A DNA stretch of 42,408 bases from positions 1 through 42,408 of the forward strand of contig NZ_JAJLRA010000038.1 in the NCBI RefSeq assembly GCF_020991365.1, written 5' to 3'. The notes beneath the pieces were generated by a model that made no database searches, was not told where the DNA came from, and worked only from the letters and a program-made list of their open reading frames with translations. Below are positions 32,069 to 40,144 of the stretch, one piece after another; the first letter of the stretch is position 1; each line of letters opens with the position of its first letter. The DNA comes from Streptacidiphilus sp. ASG 303 (GTDB lineage Bacteria > Actinomycetota > Actinomycetes > Streptomycetales > Streptomycetaceae). A program made the position numbers and the translations under genes.

Positions 32069-33803
32069 TGATATCCGGATAGGGAAGGGCCGGCTGGCTT
32101 AGCCTCGATTCGTCAGCGGCGAGCGGACGCTGATCGGCTCGACCGGGTGCCCGTAATGTCCCCTCGTCGTTCGGGGCGGGCCGTCGCGTGTCGCTGCGGG
32201 GACGCCGGGTTCCACGGGCCCGGACCTGCGGTTCCCTTCTGATCGTCGGGGTCGGGGGCCGGCCGTCAGGTGACGGCCGGAAGGTGCGTGAGCCGCTGCC
32301 AGGCCAGGACGAACGCGTCGGCCCAGGGCCAGGTCCGGTCGATTCGCAGCCAGTGGCGCCGGGCGTGGGCGGCGAGGCGGGCGGGCAGGTGGTAGAGCCG
32401 GTAGCGCATGGTGTCCGGCTCGGCGCACTCCAGCCCGGGCTGATCATGCAGGGCCAGCAGGCGGACCCAGCAGTCCAGGTCGTGCGCGAGGTTCGCCGTC
32501 AGCATCCAGCCCTGGTTCACGGTCCAGTTCTTGCTGGGCAGGTTGCGCAGGCCCATCGCCTTCTCCGTGCGGACCCGGTCCTCGACGGTGGCGTGGGAAC
32601 GGGCCAGCGCGTCGAGCCACTGGGCCTGGTGGGAGCCGGCGATGCCCCACATGTGGCGGATGTTCGTGGCGGTGACCGAGTAGCGCCAGCCCGTGCGCTG
32701 CTCGAACGCGGTGAGCTTCGCGAGTTGTCGCCCGGAGGGGCGGACCCGGCGCACGATCAGCCGCATGCCCTCCGGCCAGCCCTCGCGCGTGTTCAGACCG
32801 GTCAACTCCGCGCAGTGGTAGCCGTCCTGGATGTCGCCGTCCTGCGTGAGGGAGTCCTCCCACGCGGCCTCGGGAAGGAGCGCGATCGCCTGCTCGTCGG
32901 CGTCGGTCAGCTTCCAGCCGACCGTGTAGCGCACGGTCCGGCGGGCGGTGTTCAGGGCTTCGAGGTGCCCCAGCAGGTCGTGGGTGGCCCCGGCGCCGTC
33001 GACGCGGACGAGGACCTTGGCCTGGCTGGAGCCGGGGACCTGTTTGAGCGCGTCGGTCAGCACGGTGATGTGGTCGGCGACGGTGTTCGCGCCCGCGTTG
33101 CCGGGTCGCAGCAGCATGGCCAGGGATTCCTGGGTGTTCGCGCACCAGGCCGCGAGCGGGTGGAAGCCCCAGGTCTTCTTGAACGTGGCCGCCGTGCCCT
33201 GCTTCTTGGACGCGGCGGTGATGACGGGGGCGTCCAGGTCGATGACGATCCAGCCGGTCAGCCGCTTGCCCGCCACGGTCAGCCAGGGGAAGCCGCCCGG
33301 ACGCAGGTGCAGCAGTCCCCAGACGTGGCGGCGGACCCGTGCTCGGACCCGGGCGATGCGCGCGAGGGCCGGGGTGTCCAGGGCGAGCAGGGTTCGGCGG
33401 GTGGTGGAGTCCGAGGCAGCGGTCCCGAACAGCGCCGCCTGGTGGCGCTGGAGCTGTTCGGCCTCGGACAGGTTCGTCGCCCCGAGGGTGATCGCCGCGG
33501 CCAGGCCCACCACCACCTCGGCGCGGTCCCGCCAGGTGCCGACGCCGTCCGGCAGCACCCGGCCCAGCCCTGCGGTCAGGCCCAGCCGGTCCGCGCACGC
33601 CCGAAGCAGCACCGCTCCCGCGTGCCCGATCAGGCCCTTCCCGTCAGCGGTCACGGACAGCCGCCGGTCCCACCCTGTACGCTCTGCCACCAGAAAGGTG
33701 CCCCTGGTTCTGTGCCGGATACGACGTCGCAATCGCATCCTCGCAGGTCACGGGCACCTTTTGCTAACCCTGCGCCAGATCAGCCCAACTGCTGAATATC
33801 CAG
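32069..33803 (-). mobile_element. IS1380-family insertion sequence (limits approximate)
   Basis: About 1.73 kb around one transposase gene, the usual IS1380 size. Candidate tips are TGATATCCGGATAGGG at 32069 and, in reverse complement, TGGATATTCAGCAG ending at 33803. They match only partly, so the limits are tentative. About 200 nt of non-coding sequence lie at the left end. Confidence 0.55.
32266..33738 (-). CDS. IS1380-family DDE transposase
   Basis: 490 residues, full length for the family. Characteristic segments are VTADGKGLIGHAGAVLLRAC near the N-terminus, AAITLGATNLSEAEQLQRHQ, TASDSTTRRTLLALD, WIVIDLDAPVITAASKKQGT with the first catalytic Asp, VLVRVDGAGATHDLLGHLEA with the second, and the C-terminal VEDRVRTEKAMGLRNLPSKN with the Glu, followed by NQGWMLTANLAHDLDCWVRL. 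The frame is intact and the transposase should be functional. It separates the broken DUF4326 gene from the next hypothetical gene. Confidence 0.95.
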   Translation of the reverse strand: MRLRRRIRHRTRGTFLVAERTGWDRRLSVTADGKGLIGHAGAVLLRACADRLGLTAGLGRVLPDGVGTWRDRAEVVVGLAAAITLGATNLSEAEQLQRHQAALFGTAASDSTTRRTLLALDTPALARIARVRARVRRHVWGLLHLRPGGFPWLTVAGKRLTGWIVIDLDAPVITAASKKQGTAATFKKTWGFHPLAAWCANTQESLAMLLRPGNAGANTVADHITVLTDALKQVPGSSQAKVLVRVDGAGATHDLLGHLEALNTARRTVRYTVGWKLTDADEQAIALLPEAAWEDSLTQDGDIQDGYHCAELTGLNTREGWPEGMRLIVRRVRPSGRQLAKLTAFEQRTGWRYSVTATNIRHMWGIAGSHQAQWLDALARSHATVEDRVRTEKAMGLRNLPSKNWTVNQGWMLTANLAHDLDCWVRLLALHDQPGLECAEPDTMRYRLYHLPARLAAHARRHWLRIDRTWPWADAFVLAWQRLTHLPAVT

Positions 33804-33843
33804 GGTTAGAGCAGCAACCGGTGATCGCCGAAGTAGGAGGTGT

Positions 33844-34371
33844 TCACGGGGCCTGACGCCCCTCGGACCGGCGGCCTTGCTTCGGGTTCAGGTCGGAGCA
33901 GTCGTGCCCGTCGCCCGGAAGGCTCACGACGTTCAGCACGAACTCACCGTCCGGCAGGAGCTCGAAGGCGAAGTCCATGGCAGACGGCGTCGCCGTGAGG
34001 GTGCGCTGACTGTCGAAGGTCAGTGAGGGGTTGGGCTGCCAGGGGCAGCCGCCGCTGTCCAGGGCGGACACCACATCCGCATAGCTGATGGCGGCAGGGA
34101 ACATGCCGGTCCCCCCAACGATCGATGAGGGGAGGTCGATGTCATCGCGCCAGGTCTGTATGCAGATGATGTTGATCCTGGAGCAGCGGCAGACGCTCAG
34201 CTCGAGATCTCCGTAAGCCAGGAGGCGCGGCCATGTTCCGAGCCGGTCCATCGACCCGATCTCCAACGGCTCACCGGCGACTGCGGCCACATCGTCCAGG
34301 CGCGCACCGACGAACACCGGGCCCAGTCGGCCCGTCTTCGCCACTTCGGTCAGGACATCGAGGATCGGCAC
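33844..34371 (-). CDS. Hypothetical protein, immunity-like
   Basis: 175 residues from a GTG near 34371; the frame is open further upstream but without coding character. Segments are ILDVLTEVAKTGRLGPVFVG, ARLDDVAAVAGEP, LLAYGDLELSVCRCSRINII and FELLPDGEFVLNVVSLPGDG. The LGPVFVGxxLDDVAAVxGxP followed by a YGDLEL strand is a pattern seen in small proteins of toxin-immunity neighbourhoods, but I cannot name the family. GC is lower than in the flanking transfer genes. The start codon is uncertain. Confidence 0.5.
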   Translation of the reverse strand: MPILDVLTEVAKTGRLGPVFVGARLDDVAAVAGEPLEIGSMDRLGTWPRLLAYGDLELSVCRCSRINIICIQTWRDDIDLPSSIVGGTGMFPAAISYADVVSALDSGGCPWQPNPSLTFDSQRTLTATPSAMDFAFELLPDGEFVLNVVSLPGDGHDCSDLNPKQGRRSEGRQAP

Positions 34372-34640
34372 GAGGCGGAGCCTGACAGGTACGGCTCTCG
34401 GAGGTCCAGCGGATTGATCCGGCTCGCTGCGGCCGACCCGGCGTGGACGCGAGCGCTGGCCGGGTGGCCGGAGTCGGTTCCGGTGTCGATGACAAGGCCC
34501 TTGAAGATGAGGCGCTGCCGACGGCGGCCAGCTGACAACGTCCTGCCCAGGCGTGGCCGGTGCGCTACCCGTCCACCGTCGGTAACGCCTCAATCCCGGC
34601 CGAGGAGCAGGGAGGGCTGCACGCTGTGCTGCCTGGTCGG
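34372..34640. other. Unassigned 269-bp stretch
   Basis: Short frames occur on both strands, for example a minus-strand LIFKGLVIDTGTDSGHP, but none has a start, a ribosome binding site and a recognisable domain together. It may be a decayed gene at the junction between the hypothetical gene and the transfer module. Confidence 0.35.
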
Positions 34641-35429
34641 TCATCCGTAGAGCTGGCGGCAGGCGGTCAGGAGGCCTCCGGGCAGGCCGCCCTGCTTGCC
34701 GAGGGCGTTGCACGAGCCCTTGGGGACGGTGAGTGTGGGCTTCTTGGCCGACGGGCGGACCTGGTGCTTCACCGGCTGCCGGGCCGGGGCCTTCGGGGAC
34801 GTGTTCGTCGGGGCAGCGGGACGCAGTACCGGCAGTTTCGACGGGGTGGTGGCGGGTGCCGAGGGCTCGTCGGCGCTGGTCGGCGGGAGGGCGTTCGGCT
34901 GTGGTGCGGCAGGGCGTGCGGCTGGTCGAGCGGCGGAGTTGGGAGCAGTCGACGGCATCACGGTGGGCACGGTCACCGCAGGATGCGGCACAGGAGAGTG
35001 CGGGACTGCCGGGTGTGGCGCCGCAGGGTGCAGGTCGGGATGGGTATGGGCGGGAGGCTGAGGGGCTGCCGGGCGCGGTGCGATGGGACGTGTCGGGAGC
35101 CTGCGGACAGGCTGGGAACGGGCGGGGGCATTGCCGCCAGCCGGGACGGGGCCCGGGAGGGGCGGGGTGGCCTCGTCGGTGGGGTCCGGGCTCGGCGGGG
35201 AGAGGGGGACGCCGTAGGCGGGTGCCGGGATCTGTGCGTCCGGGGGCCAGGCTGCGTCCGGTGGGGCCTGGTCGGCGGGGTCGGCGGCGGCCGGGGCGGA
35301 GGGCCGGGGCACGGCGCGGGACGGGGAGGGAGCCCGGCCGGTGGACGGCCCGGCACAGGCCGCCGTGGTGAGCAGGGCGGCGATCAGGGGCAGGGCTGCG
35401 GCGGTGCGGCAGCGGTGGGGCGGGCGCAT
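34641..35429 (-). CDS. Proline-rich lipoprotein of the transfer module
   Basis: 262 residues from ATG 35429, preceded by a perfect AGGAGGAG. The signal peptide RCRTAAALPLIAALLTTAAC ends in a lipobox (TTAAC), so the cysteine at about residue 25 should be lipidated. The mature part is almost entirely low-complexity Pro/Ala/Thr/His (for example HTHPDLHPAAPHPAVPH), an extended wall-spanning linker. It ends in a short C-terminal region LTVPKGSCNALGKQGGLPGG and LLTACRQLYG with two cysteines that could form a disulfide. It lies last in the leftward operon. A structural or adhesive role in the mating apparatus is possible; no enzyme motif exists. Confidence 0.75.
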   Translation of the reverse strand: MRPPHRCRTAAALPLIAALLTTAACAGPSTGRAPSPSRAVPRPSAPAAADPADQAPPDAAWPPDAQIPAPAYGVPLSPPSPDPTDEATPPLPGPVPAGGNAPARSQPVRRLPTRPIAPRPAAPQPPAHTHPDLHPAAPHPAVPHSPVPHPAVTVPTVMPSTAPNSAARPAARPAAPQPNALPPTSADEPSAPATTPSKLPVLRPAAPTNTSPKAPARQPVKHQVRPSAKKPTLTVPKGSCNALGKQGGLPGGLLTACRQLYG

Positions 35430-35524
35430 CCGGGACTCCTCCTCGGGCAGGACGTGCGGGGCGTGGGGCAGGACGGGGACGGGTTGCCGTCGACGCGGGT
35501 GTCGGGCGCGGTGCACCGCCGTGC

Positions 35525-37114
35525 TCAGCCGCGGCCGGGCGGGAGGGGGCTGGCGACGACGGCGGGCGGGGAACCACCGGGGCCCGTACCGACCGCCGCA
35601 CCCGCGTCCGCGCCGCCTCTGCCGGGCAGCAACGCGTAGAGCAGGTGCTGCTGCAGCTTGTCGGCAACGACCAGGGCCTGCCCGGCGGCGACGCCGACCG
35701 GGACGGCGGCGCCGGCGGGCAGCGGGGTGCTGGCGGAGGCGGTGGTGTCGTACCAGGTCTGCGTGGCGTCCTGGAGGTAGATCCGGCCGCCCGCGGCGGC
35801 GCAGCGGACGGCGGCGGCCGGGCCGGTGCGGGAGGTGTGCGCGGCGGTGTCGAGCACCAGCGGGCCGAGGGCGATCAGTCCGGTGCCGACGCAGGCGGTG
35901 GCCTGTTCCAGGCCGCCGCCGGGGGTGGCGGCGCGGGCCAGGATCCGGCCGGTGGCGGTGTCGTAGACCGCAGCCTGCTGCCGGCCACCCGTCTGCCACA
36001 GTCCGGCGAGGCGCCGGCCGTCGAGGCCGACCACCCGCAGCAGGCGGGCTCCGCGCGCGGGCGGGGCCATGGTGCGCGGGCGGCCGGGGCGGCGGCCGGG
36101 GGTGAGGGTGAGCCAGCGGCCGGAGGGGGCGGCGGCGGTGACGGTGGTGCCGTCGGCGGCGAGGGCGGTGGCGCCGACCGGGACGTCCAGGGTGCGCAGG
36201 CCCCCTGCGGACACCACACCGGCGGTCTGGTCGGGCAGGGAGACCAGCGGGGAGGTGCCCAGCACACTGACGGCGGCCGTGTCGGGCAGCGTGACGGTGG
36301 TGCGCGGGTGGGCGGGGCCGTCCAGCGGCCAGGAGTACAGGCGGGCTCCGGCGAGCAGGGCCGCGACCGGGGCGTCGTCGATGCGGGTGAGGACCAGGGT
36401 GCCGTCGGCGCCGGCGGGCAGGCCGGTGCTCCAGCGTTCGCCTCCGGTGGCGGGGTCCAGGACGGCCAGGCGGCGGTCCGGGGTGAGGACGGCGACGGCG
36501 GAGCCGTCCGGGGCGACGGCGGGGCGGCTGTAGGGGGCGAGGGCCACCGCCCAGCGGGCCCGGGTGGTCCAGCCGGGCGGGGCGGGGACCGGGAGGTTGG
36601 CCCCGGACGGGGCGGTGGGCCGGGGCGGCGCGGCCGGTCCCTGCGGGGCCTGGTCGGGGTGGTGGCCGCCGGAGGTGAGGACGAGGCCCAGGGCGCCCAG
36701 GCCGAGGGCGGCGGCGGTGAACACCGCGGCCGCGGCCAGCCCGCGGGCCTGGGTGCGGCCGGGTCGGGGCGGCGCAGCGGTCACGCGCCGCAGACGGCGT
36801 CCCGCCGGCGGCGCGGGGGCCTGGACGGCGGTGCCGTCGGGGTGGACGACCATCGGCCAGCGGGTGCCGTCGGGGTCGACGGCGGTGACGCGGATGGGGC
36901 GGCCGAGCCGCTGGTGGCGTTCGGCGACGTGCCGCAGGATCCAGGAGCGGACGCCGTCGGGCGGCACGTCCCCGGGCACGGGCACCGCGATGCCGTCGAC
37001 CTGCACCCGGCCGTGGGCGTCGACGGCGACGGTGGGGCACGGCCAGTCCGGCACCTCGAGGACCTCGGGCGCCTCGGCCGTCTCGGACGCCTCCGAGGCC
37101 CGGGCGGCGGTCAC
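35525..37114 (-). CDS. Membrane-anchored beta-propeller protein of the transfer module
   Basis: 529 residues. GTG 37114 overlaps the upstream stop by GTGA. The cytoplasmic N-domain (about 1-125: VAVDAHGRVQVDGIAVPVPG, SWILRHVAERHQRLGRPIRV, WPMVVHPDGTAVQAP) is followed by one membrane segment (GLAAAAVFTAAALGLGALGL). The external part has PQQ/WD-like repeats (YSRPAVAPDGSAVAVLTPDR, RLAVLDPATGGERWSTGLPA, AAVYDTATGRILARAATPGG) forming a beta-propeller. Such fusions occur in actinomycete integrative elements beside transfer genes. It probably joins the envelope-spanning complex. Downstream lies the proline-rich lipoprotein after a 95-nt gap. Confidence 0.75.
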   Translation of the reverse strand: MTAARASEASETAEAPEVLEVPDWPCPTVAVDAHGRVQVDGIAVPVPGDVPPDGVRSWILRHVAERHQRLGRPIRVTAVDPDGTRWPMVVHPDGTAVQAPAPPAGRRLRRVTAAPPRPGRTQARGLAAAAVFTAAALGLGALGLVLTSGGHHPDQAPQGPAAPPRPTAPSGANLPVPAPPGWTTRARWAVALAPYSRPAVAPDGSAVAVLTPDRRLAVLDPATGGERWSTGLPAGADGTLVLTRIDDAPVAALLAGARLYSWPLDGPAHPRTTVTLPDTAAVSVLGTSPLVSLPDQTAGVVSAGGLRTLDVPVGATALAADGTTVTAAAPSGRWLTLTPGRRPGRPRTMAPPARGARLLRVVGLDGRRLAGLWQTGGRQQAAVYDTATGRILARAATPGGGLEQATACVGTGLIALGPLVLDTAAHTSRTGPAAAVRCAAAGGRIYLQDATQTWYDTTASASTPLPAGAAVPVGVAAGQALVVADKLQQHLLYALLPGRGGADAGAAVGTGPGGSPPAVVASPLPPGRG

Positions 37115-37716
37115 CGGGCCACCCGCATCTCGGCGACCCGCCACGGCGCCCCGGGCCCGGTGCGGGTCAGGAGCGCGTACTGCACGCGGGTGGAGGCGGG
37201 ACCGCGCCAGCCGTCCCGGCCGTGGGCGGTGACGGTGACCAGGAACTGCCGGACGGCGGAGCGTTCCCCGTCGGGGACGGGGTCGTCGAAGGCCTGCCGG
37301 GTGCGGACGCTCGTCCAGCCCCGGTGGGCGGCGAGCGCGGCCCAGTCGGCGCCGGGGGCCGCGACCGGCCGGGCGGCGGCGACCAGGGCGGCGTAGCCGG
37401 GGATGAGCCAGGGCGCGGAGCGGCGCTGGGCGTCGGCGGGCGAGATGTCGAGCGCGGTGTCCCAGGTCCAGTCGGCGGTGACGGCGGCCCGGGCGACGGC
37501 GGTGGCGTCGCCGGGGTCGGCGGCGGACGGCAGTCCGGCAACGGGGGTGCCCGGACGTCCGGCGGGCAGCGGGCGCTGGACGGCGGCCGCGCCGTCCCCC
37601 GCGGCGGCCGACGGGGTCGGCGGCAGGGGCGGCAGGGCGGCGCCGGGGCTGCAGCCGCAGGCGGCGAGCGCGATCAGGACCGCCGCCGCTGTGCGGGCCG
37701 GCCGGTGACGGGTCAT
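37111..37716 (-). CDS. Lipoprotein with NTF2-like domain, transfer module
   Basis: 201 residues. ATG 37716 overlaps the hydrolase stop by ATGA. The signal peptide RTAAAVLIALAACGC ends in a lipobox. After a Pro/Ala linker (about 22-60), the mature domain DATAVARAAVTADWTWDTAL, DISPADAQRRSAPWLIPGYA, RQFLVTVTAHGRDGWRGPAS and VQYALLTRTGPGAPWRVAEM has the helix-then-sheet pattern of NTF2-like proteins often found as accessory parts of conjugation complexes (compare TcpC/VirB8-like domains). It would be anchored outside the membrane. Operon position between hydrolase and propeller supports this. Confidence 0.7.
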   Translation of the reverse strand: MTRHRPARTAAAVLIALAACGCSPGAALPPLPPTPSAAAGDGAAAVQRPLPAGRPGTPVAGLPSAADPGDATAVARAAVTADWTWDTALDISPADAQRRSAPWLIPGYAALVAAARPVAAPGADWAALAAHRGWTSVRTRQAFDDPVPDGERSAVRQFLVTVTAHGRDGWRGPASTRVQYALLTRTGPGAPWRVAEMRVAR

Positions 37717-38687
37717 ACGACCCTCCTCACGTCCCAGGGGATGGACTGCCAGTAGCGGGTGGTGAGCGGCTCGACCCGGACCGCGGAGCCGGGGTGCGGG
37801 GCGTGGATCATCTGGCCGCCGCCGGCGTAGATGCCGATGTGGCCCCAGGGGGCCGGGTCGGTGGGCATGTCGAAGGCGATGAGGTCGCCGGGCCGCATCT
37901 CGACGACGGGTACCCGGCGGCCGGCGCGGCGCTGCTGGTCCGAGGTGCGCGGCAGGACCAGGCGGCCGCCGGTGGCCTGGTAGACGGCGTACTGGACCAG
38001 CCCGGAGCAGTCGAAGCCGCCGTGGGTGGGGCCGGTGGCGCCGCCGCCCCCGTAGACGTAGGGCCGTCCGATCTGCCGCTCGGCGGCCGCCACGACCGCG
38101 ACCCCGGCGCCGGCCGCCGGGGCGGGCGCCTGCTGGTAGCCGGCGGCCAGGGCGAGGATCCGGGCGACGTAGTCCTAGGTCTCGGGGTACGGGGGGACGC
38201 CGCGGGCGGCGAGGACGGCGCCCACGCCGGCGTTGTACGCGGCGAGGGCGAGCGAGGTGAGGTCGCCGCGCAGCCGGCCGGAGCCCTGGCCGGTGCTCAG
38301 GTCGGCGGCCAGGGCGCAGTCGTAGCGGCCCATGGCCATGATCGCGTCGCCGGGCTCCAGGGGGTCGGCGGTGCCGCTGCCGTCGTCGTCGCGCCCGTAG
38401 CGGGCCCAGGCGGCGGGGAGGAACTGGGCGATGCCCTGGGCACGGGCGGGGGCGGGGCCGACCGCGCGGGGGTTCCAGTCGGACTCGGTCTTGACCTGGG
38501 CGGCGATCACGGCGGGCGGGAAGGCGGCGCACAGGGCGCCGGCCCGTCCGACCCAGCCGGCGTACGCGTAGGGGACGGCGCCAGGCAGGAGGCCACTGCC
38601 GACGGGGCCGGCCTGGGCGACGGCGCAGGAAGCCAGCAGGAGGCCGGACAGGCCGAGCACGGCGCGGCGCTGCGGTGCGGCGGCCAA
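37713..38687 (-). pseudogene. Lytic transglycosylase-NlpC/P60 hydrolase split by an in-frame amber codon
   Basis: One continuous frame of 325 codons from TTG 38687 (GGAGA upstream) to the stop at 37713, interrupted only by TAG at 38175-38177 (codon 171). The first part has a signal segment (RAVLGLSGLLLASCAVAQAG) and a lysozyme-like SLT domain: VIAAQVKTESDWNPRAV with the catalytic Glu, AQGIAQFLPAAWARYG, LALAAYNAGVGAVLAARG. After YPET-amber it continues DYVARILALAAGY, then an NlpC/P60 domain: PYVYGGGG, GGFDCSGLVQYAVYQATG with the Cys, WGHIGIYAGGG with the His. Bifunctional SLT-NlpC/P60 proteins cut peptidoglycan for conjugation machines (TcpG/VirB1-like). Either it is nonsense-inactivated, or it makes a 170-residue transglycosylase plus a separately started hydrolase (GTG 38093), or the amber is read through. 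Confidence 0.85.
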
Positions 38688-38978
38688 GGGCGGTCTCCGA
38701 TCTGCCGTCGCGTCAGGTGGCCGGGCACCAGGGTGGCCCGGCCGGGCGGCGGGGAGGGCGCCGCGCTAGCCCGTCCCGGGCACGTCACCCGGACCGAAGC
38801 ACCGTTTCGGGTGAACGGCGCGACAGGGCCGGGGTGCGCCGCTGCCCGTCCCTGAGGCGGGTGGAGGCGTCCGTCGGACGGCCGGGACGCGCCGTCCGCT
38901 GCCCGGGAACCACGCCCACCAGCGGTAACGTGCTCTCCGCGATCACATGGTGACGTAGGGTGAGGAGCTTTCGGCGGC
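38688..38978. promoter_or_regulatory. Divergent promoter region of the two transfer operons
   Basis: 291 nt between the leftward hydrolase operon and the rightward DUF6668 operon. It contains an inverted repeat CACCCG…CGGGTG around 38788-38812 that could be an operator, and GAGGAG at about 38962 before the rightward ATG. No gene is seen. Specific -10/-35 boxes cannot be assigned. Confidence 0.45.
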
Positions 38979-39875
38979 ATGACGGACCGGGTGAACCTCT
39001 GGATCACCCCGCAACCCGGGGAGGCGGGCGCCGTTCCGCCGGACGGCACGGGGCATGGCCCCGCCGCGCCCGGGTCGCGGCCGCCCGCCGTGCCCGGCCG
39101 GGCGGACGCGCTCCCGCCGCCCCCGGACCCGGTGCGCCGGCCGGCGCACCCGGCGGCGACCGCGGCCTGGTGGGCGCTGGGCGTGCACGGCGGGGCCGGG
39201 GTGACCTCGCTGCTGCGGGCGCTGGGCAGCGGCGCCGACGCCGAGGGGCGCTGGCCCGACGTGCAGGGCGCTCCCGGCGGCGTCCCCGTGCTGCTGGTGG
39301 CCCGTACCGACGCCCGGGGCCTGGACGCCGCGCAGGCCGCCCTCCAGGAGTGGGACCGCGGCACGGTCCCGGCCTCCGTCGTCCTGCTGGGCCTGGCGCT
39401 GCTCGCGGACGCCCCCGCACGGCCGGGCCGGGGTCTGCGCGAGCGGATCCGGACGCTGTCCGGCGCGGTGCCGCGGCTGTGGCAGGTCCCGTGGATCCCG
39501 GCCTGGCGGGACGGCGCGGAGCCGCGGCGCCCGGTGCGGGCGCTGCTGGAGCTCGCGGAGGCGGTGCGCGACCTCGCCCCGGCGGGGGCTCCGGCCCCGG
39601 CGCCGGCCGCACCGGTGCTTGCTGTGGCCCCCGGCGCGGCCTTCGGGGCGGTGTCCGTCCCGTCCCGCGGTCCGGCCCCCGACGACCGGGGCGCGGAGGC
39701 GGGCACCCCCGGCGCCGACAACCTCCGGAAGGCCCCCGCCCGCCCGGTGCTCGCCGCGCCGACCCGGACGGCCACCGCCGCCTGGCTCACCCCGCTCGTA
39801 CCGGCCGGGCCGCCCGCACGGCCGGCCCCGGCCGACCGCCACCGCCCGCTGCGCCCCGTGAAGGAGACGCGATGA
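38979..39875 (+). CDS. DUF6668 family protein, first gene of rightward transfer operon
   Basis: 298 residues. An N-terminal Pro/Ala-rich part (about 1-58) precedes the conserved domain AAWWALGVHGGAGVTSLLRA, PVLLVARTDARGLDAAQAAL, VVLLGLALLADAPARPGRGL and VPRLWQVPWIPAWRDGAEPR, which I recognise as DUF6668 of actinomycete integrative elements. The GxHGGAGVT segment resembles the start of a degenerate P-loop of the ParA/SIMIBI type, without a classical GK-S/T. A C-terminal low-complexity tail follows (about 190-298). It is soluble and might position or energise the machinery; the role is unknown. Its stop overlaps the next start by ATGA. Confidence 0.65.
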   Translation: MTDRVNLWITPQPGEAGAVPPDGTGHGPAAPGSRPPAVPGRADALPPPPDPVRRPAHPAATAAWWALGVHGGAGVTSLLRALGSGADAEGRWPDVQGAPGGVPVLLVARTDARGLDAAQAALQEWDRGTVPASVVLLGLALLADAPARPGRGLRERIRTLSGAVPRLWQVPWIPAWRDGAEPRRPVRALLELAEAVRDLAPAGAPAPAPAAPVLAVAPGAAFGAVSVPSRGPAPDDRGAEAGTPGADNLRKAPARPVLAAPTRTATAAWLTPLVPAGPPARPAPADRHRPLRPVKETR

Positions 39876-40132
39876 CCGCCACCACCGTCCTGACCGCCCT
39901 GGGCACCCCGCCGCCGGGCGTCGGCACCAAGCTGGACACGATCCTGGGCTGGATCACCTTCGTGGCCGCCTGGTCCGCCGGCGTCGCCTTCGTGGCCTGC
40001 GGCGGGACCCTCTGCTGGGCCTACTTCAGCGGCCAGGGCAGCTCGCGGGCCATGAAGGCGCTGGGCGGCGCGTGCGTGGGGTCCGTCGTGATCAGCGCCG
40101 CCGGCATGATCGCCAACGCGCTGCTGACCTGA
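39872..40132 (+). CDS. Small membrane protein, pilin-like
   Basis: 86 residues starting in the ATGA overlap. It has two hydrophobic helices, ILGWITFVAAWSAGVAFVAC (about 25-44) and GGACVGSVVISAAGMIANAL (about 65-84), separated by a short polar loop YFSGQGSSRAMKAL. Size, two-helix layout and position ahead of VirB8- and VirB6-like genes match VirB2/TrbC-type pilin-like subunits or TcpE-like proteins of Gram-positive conjugation systems. The identity within these families is inferred. Confidence 0.65.
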   Translation: MTATTVLTALGTPPPGVGTKLDTILGWITFVAAWSAGVAFVACGGTLCWAYFSGQGSSRAMKALGGACVGSVVISAAGMIANALLT

Positions 40133-40144
40133 GGGGCCACGGAG

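Noticed and set aside
34641-37040. Minus-strand frame of 799 residues covering the lipoprotein and the propeller gene
   Set aside because: Only the last 262 codons have a signal peptide and a strong ribosome binding site. The upstream part is an Arg/Pro-rich shadow of the propeller gene in another frame.
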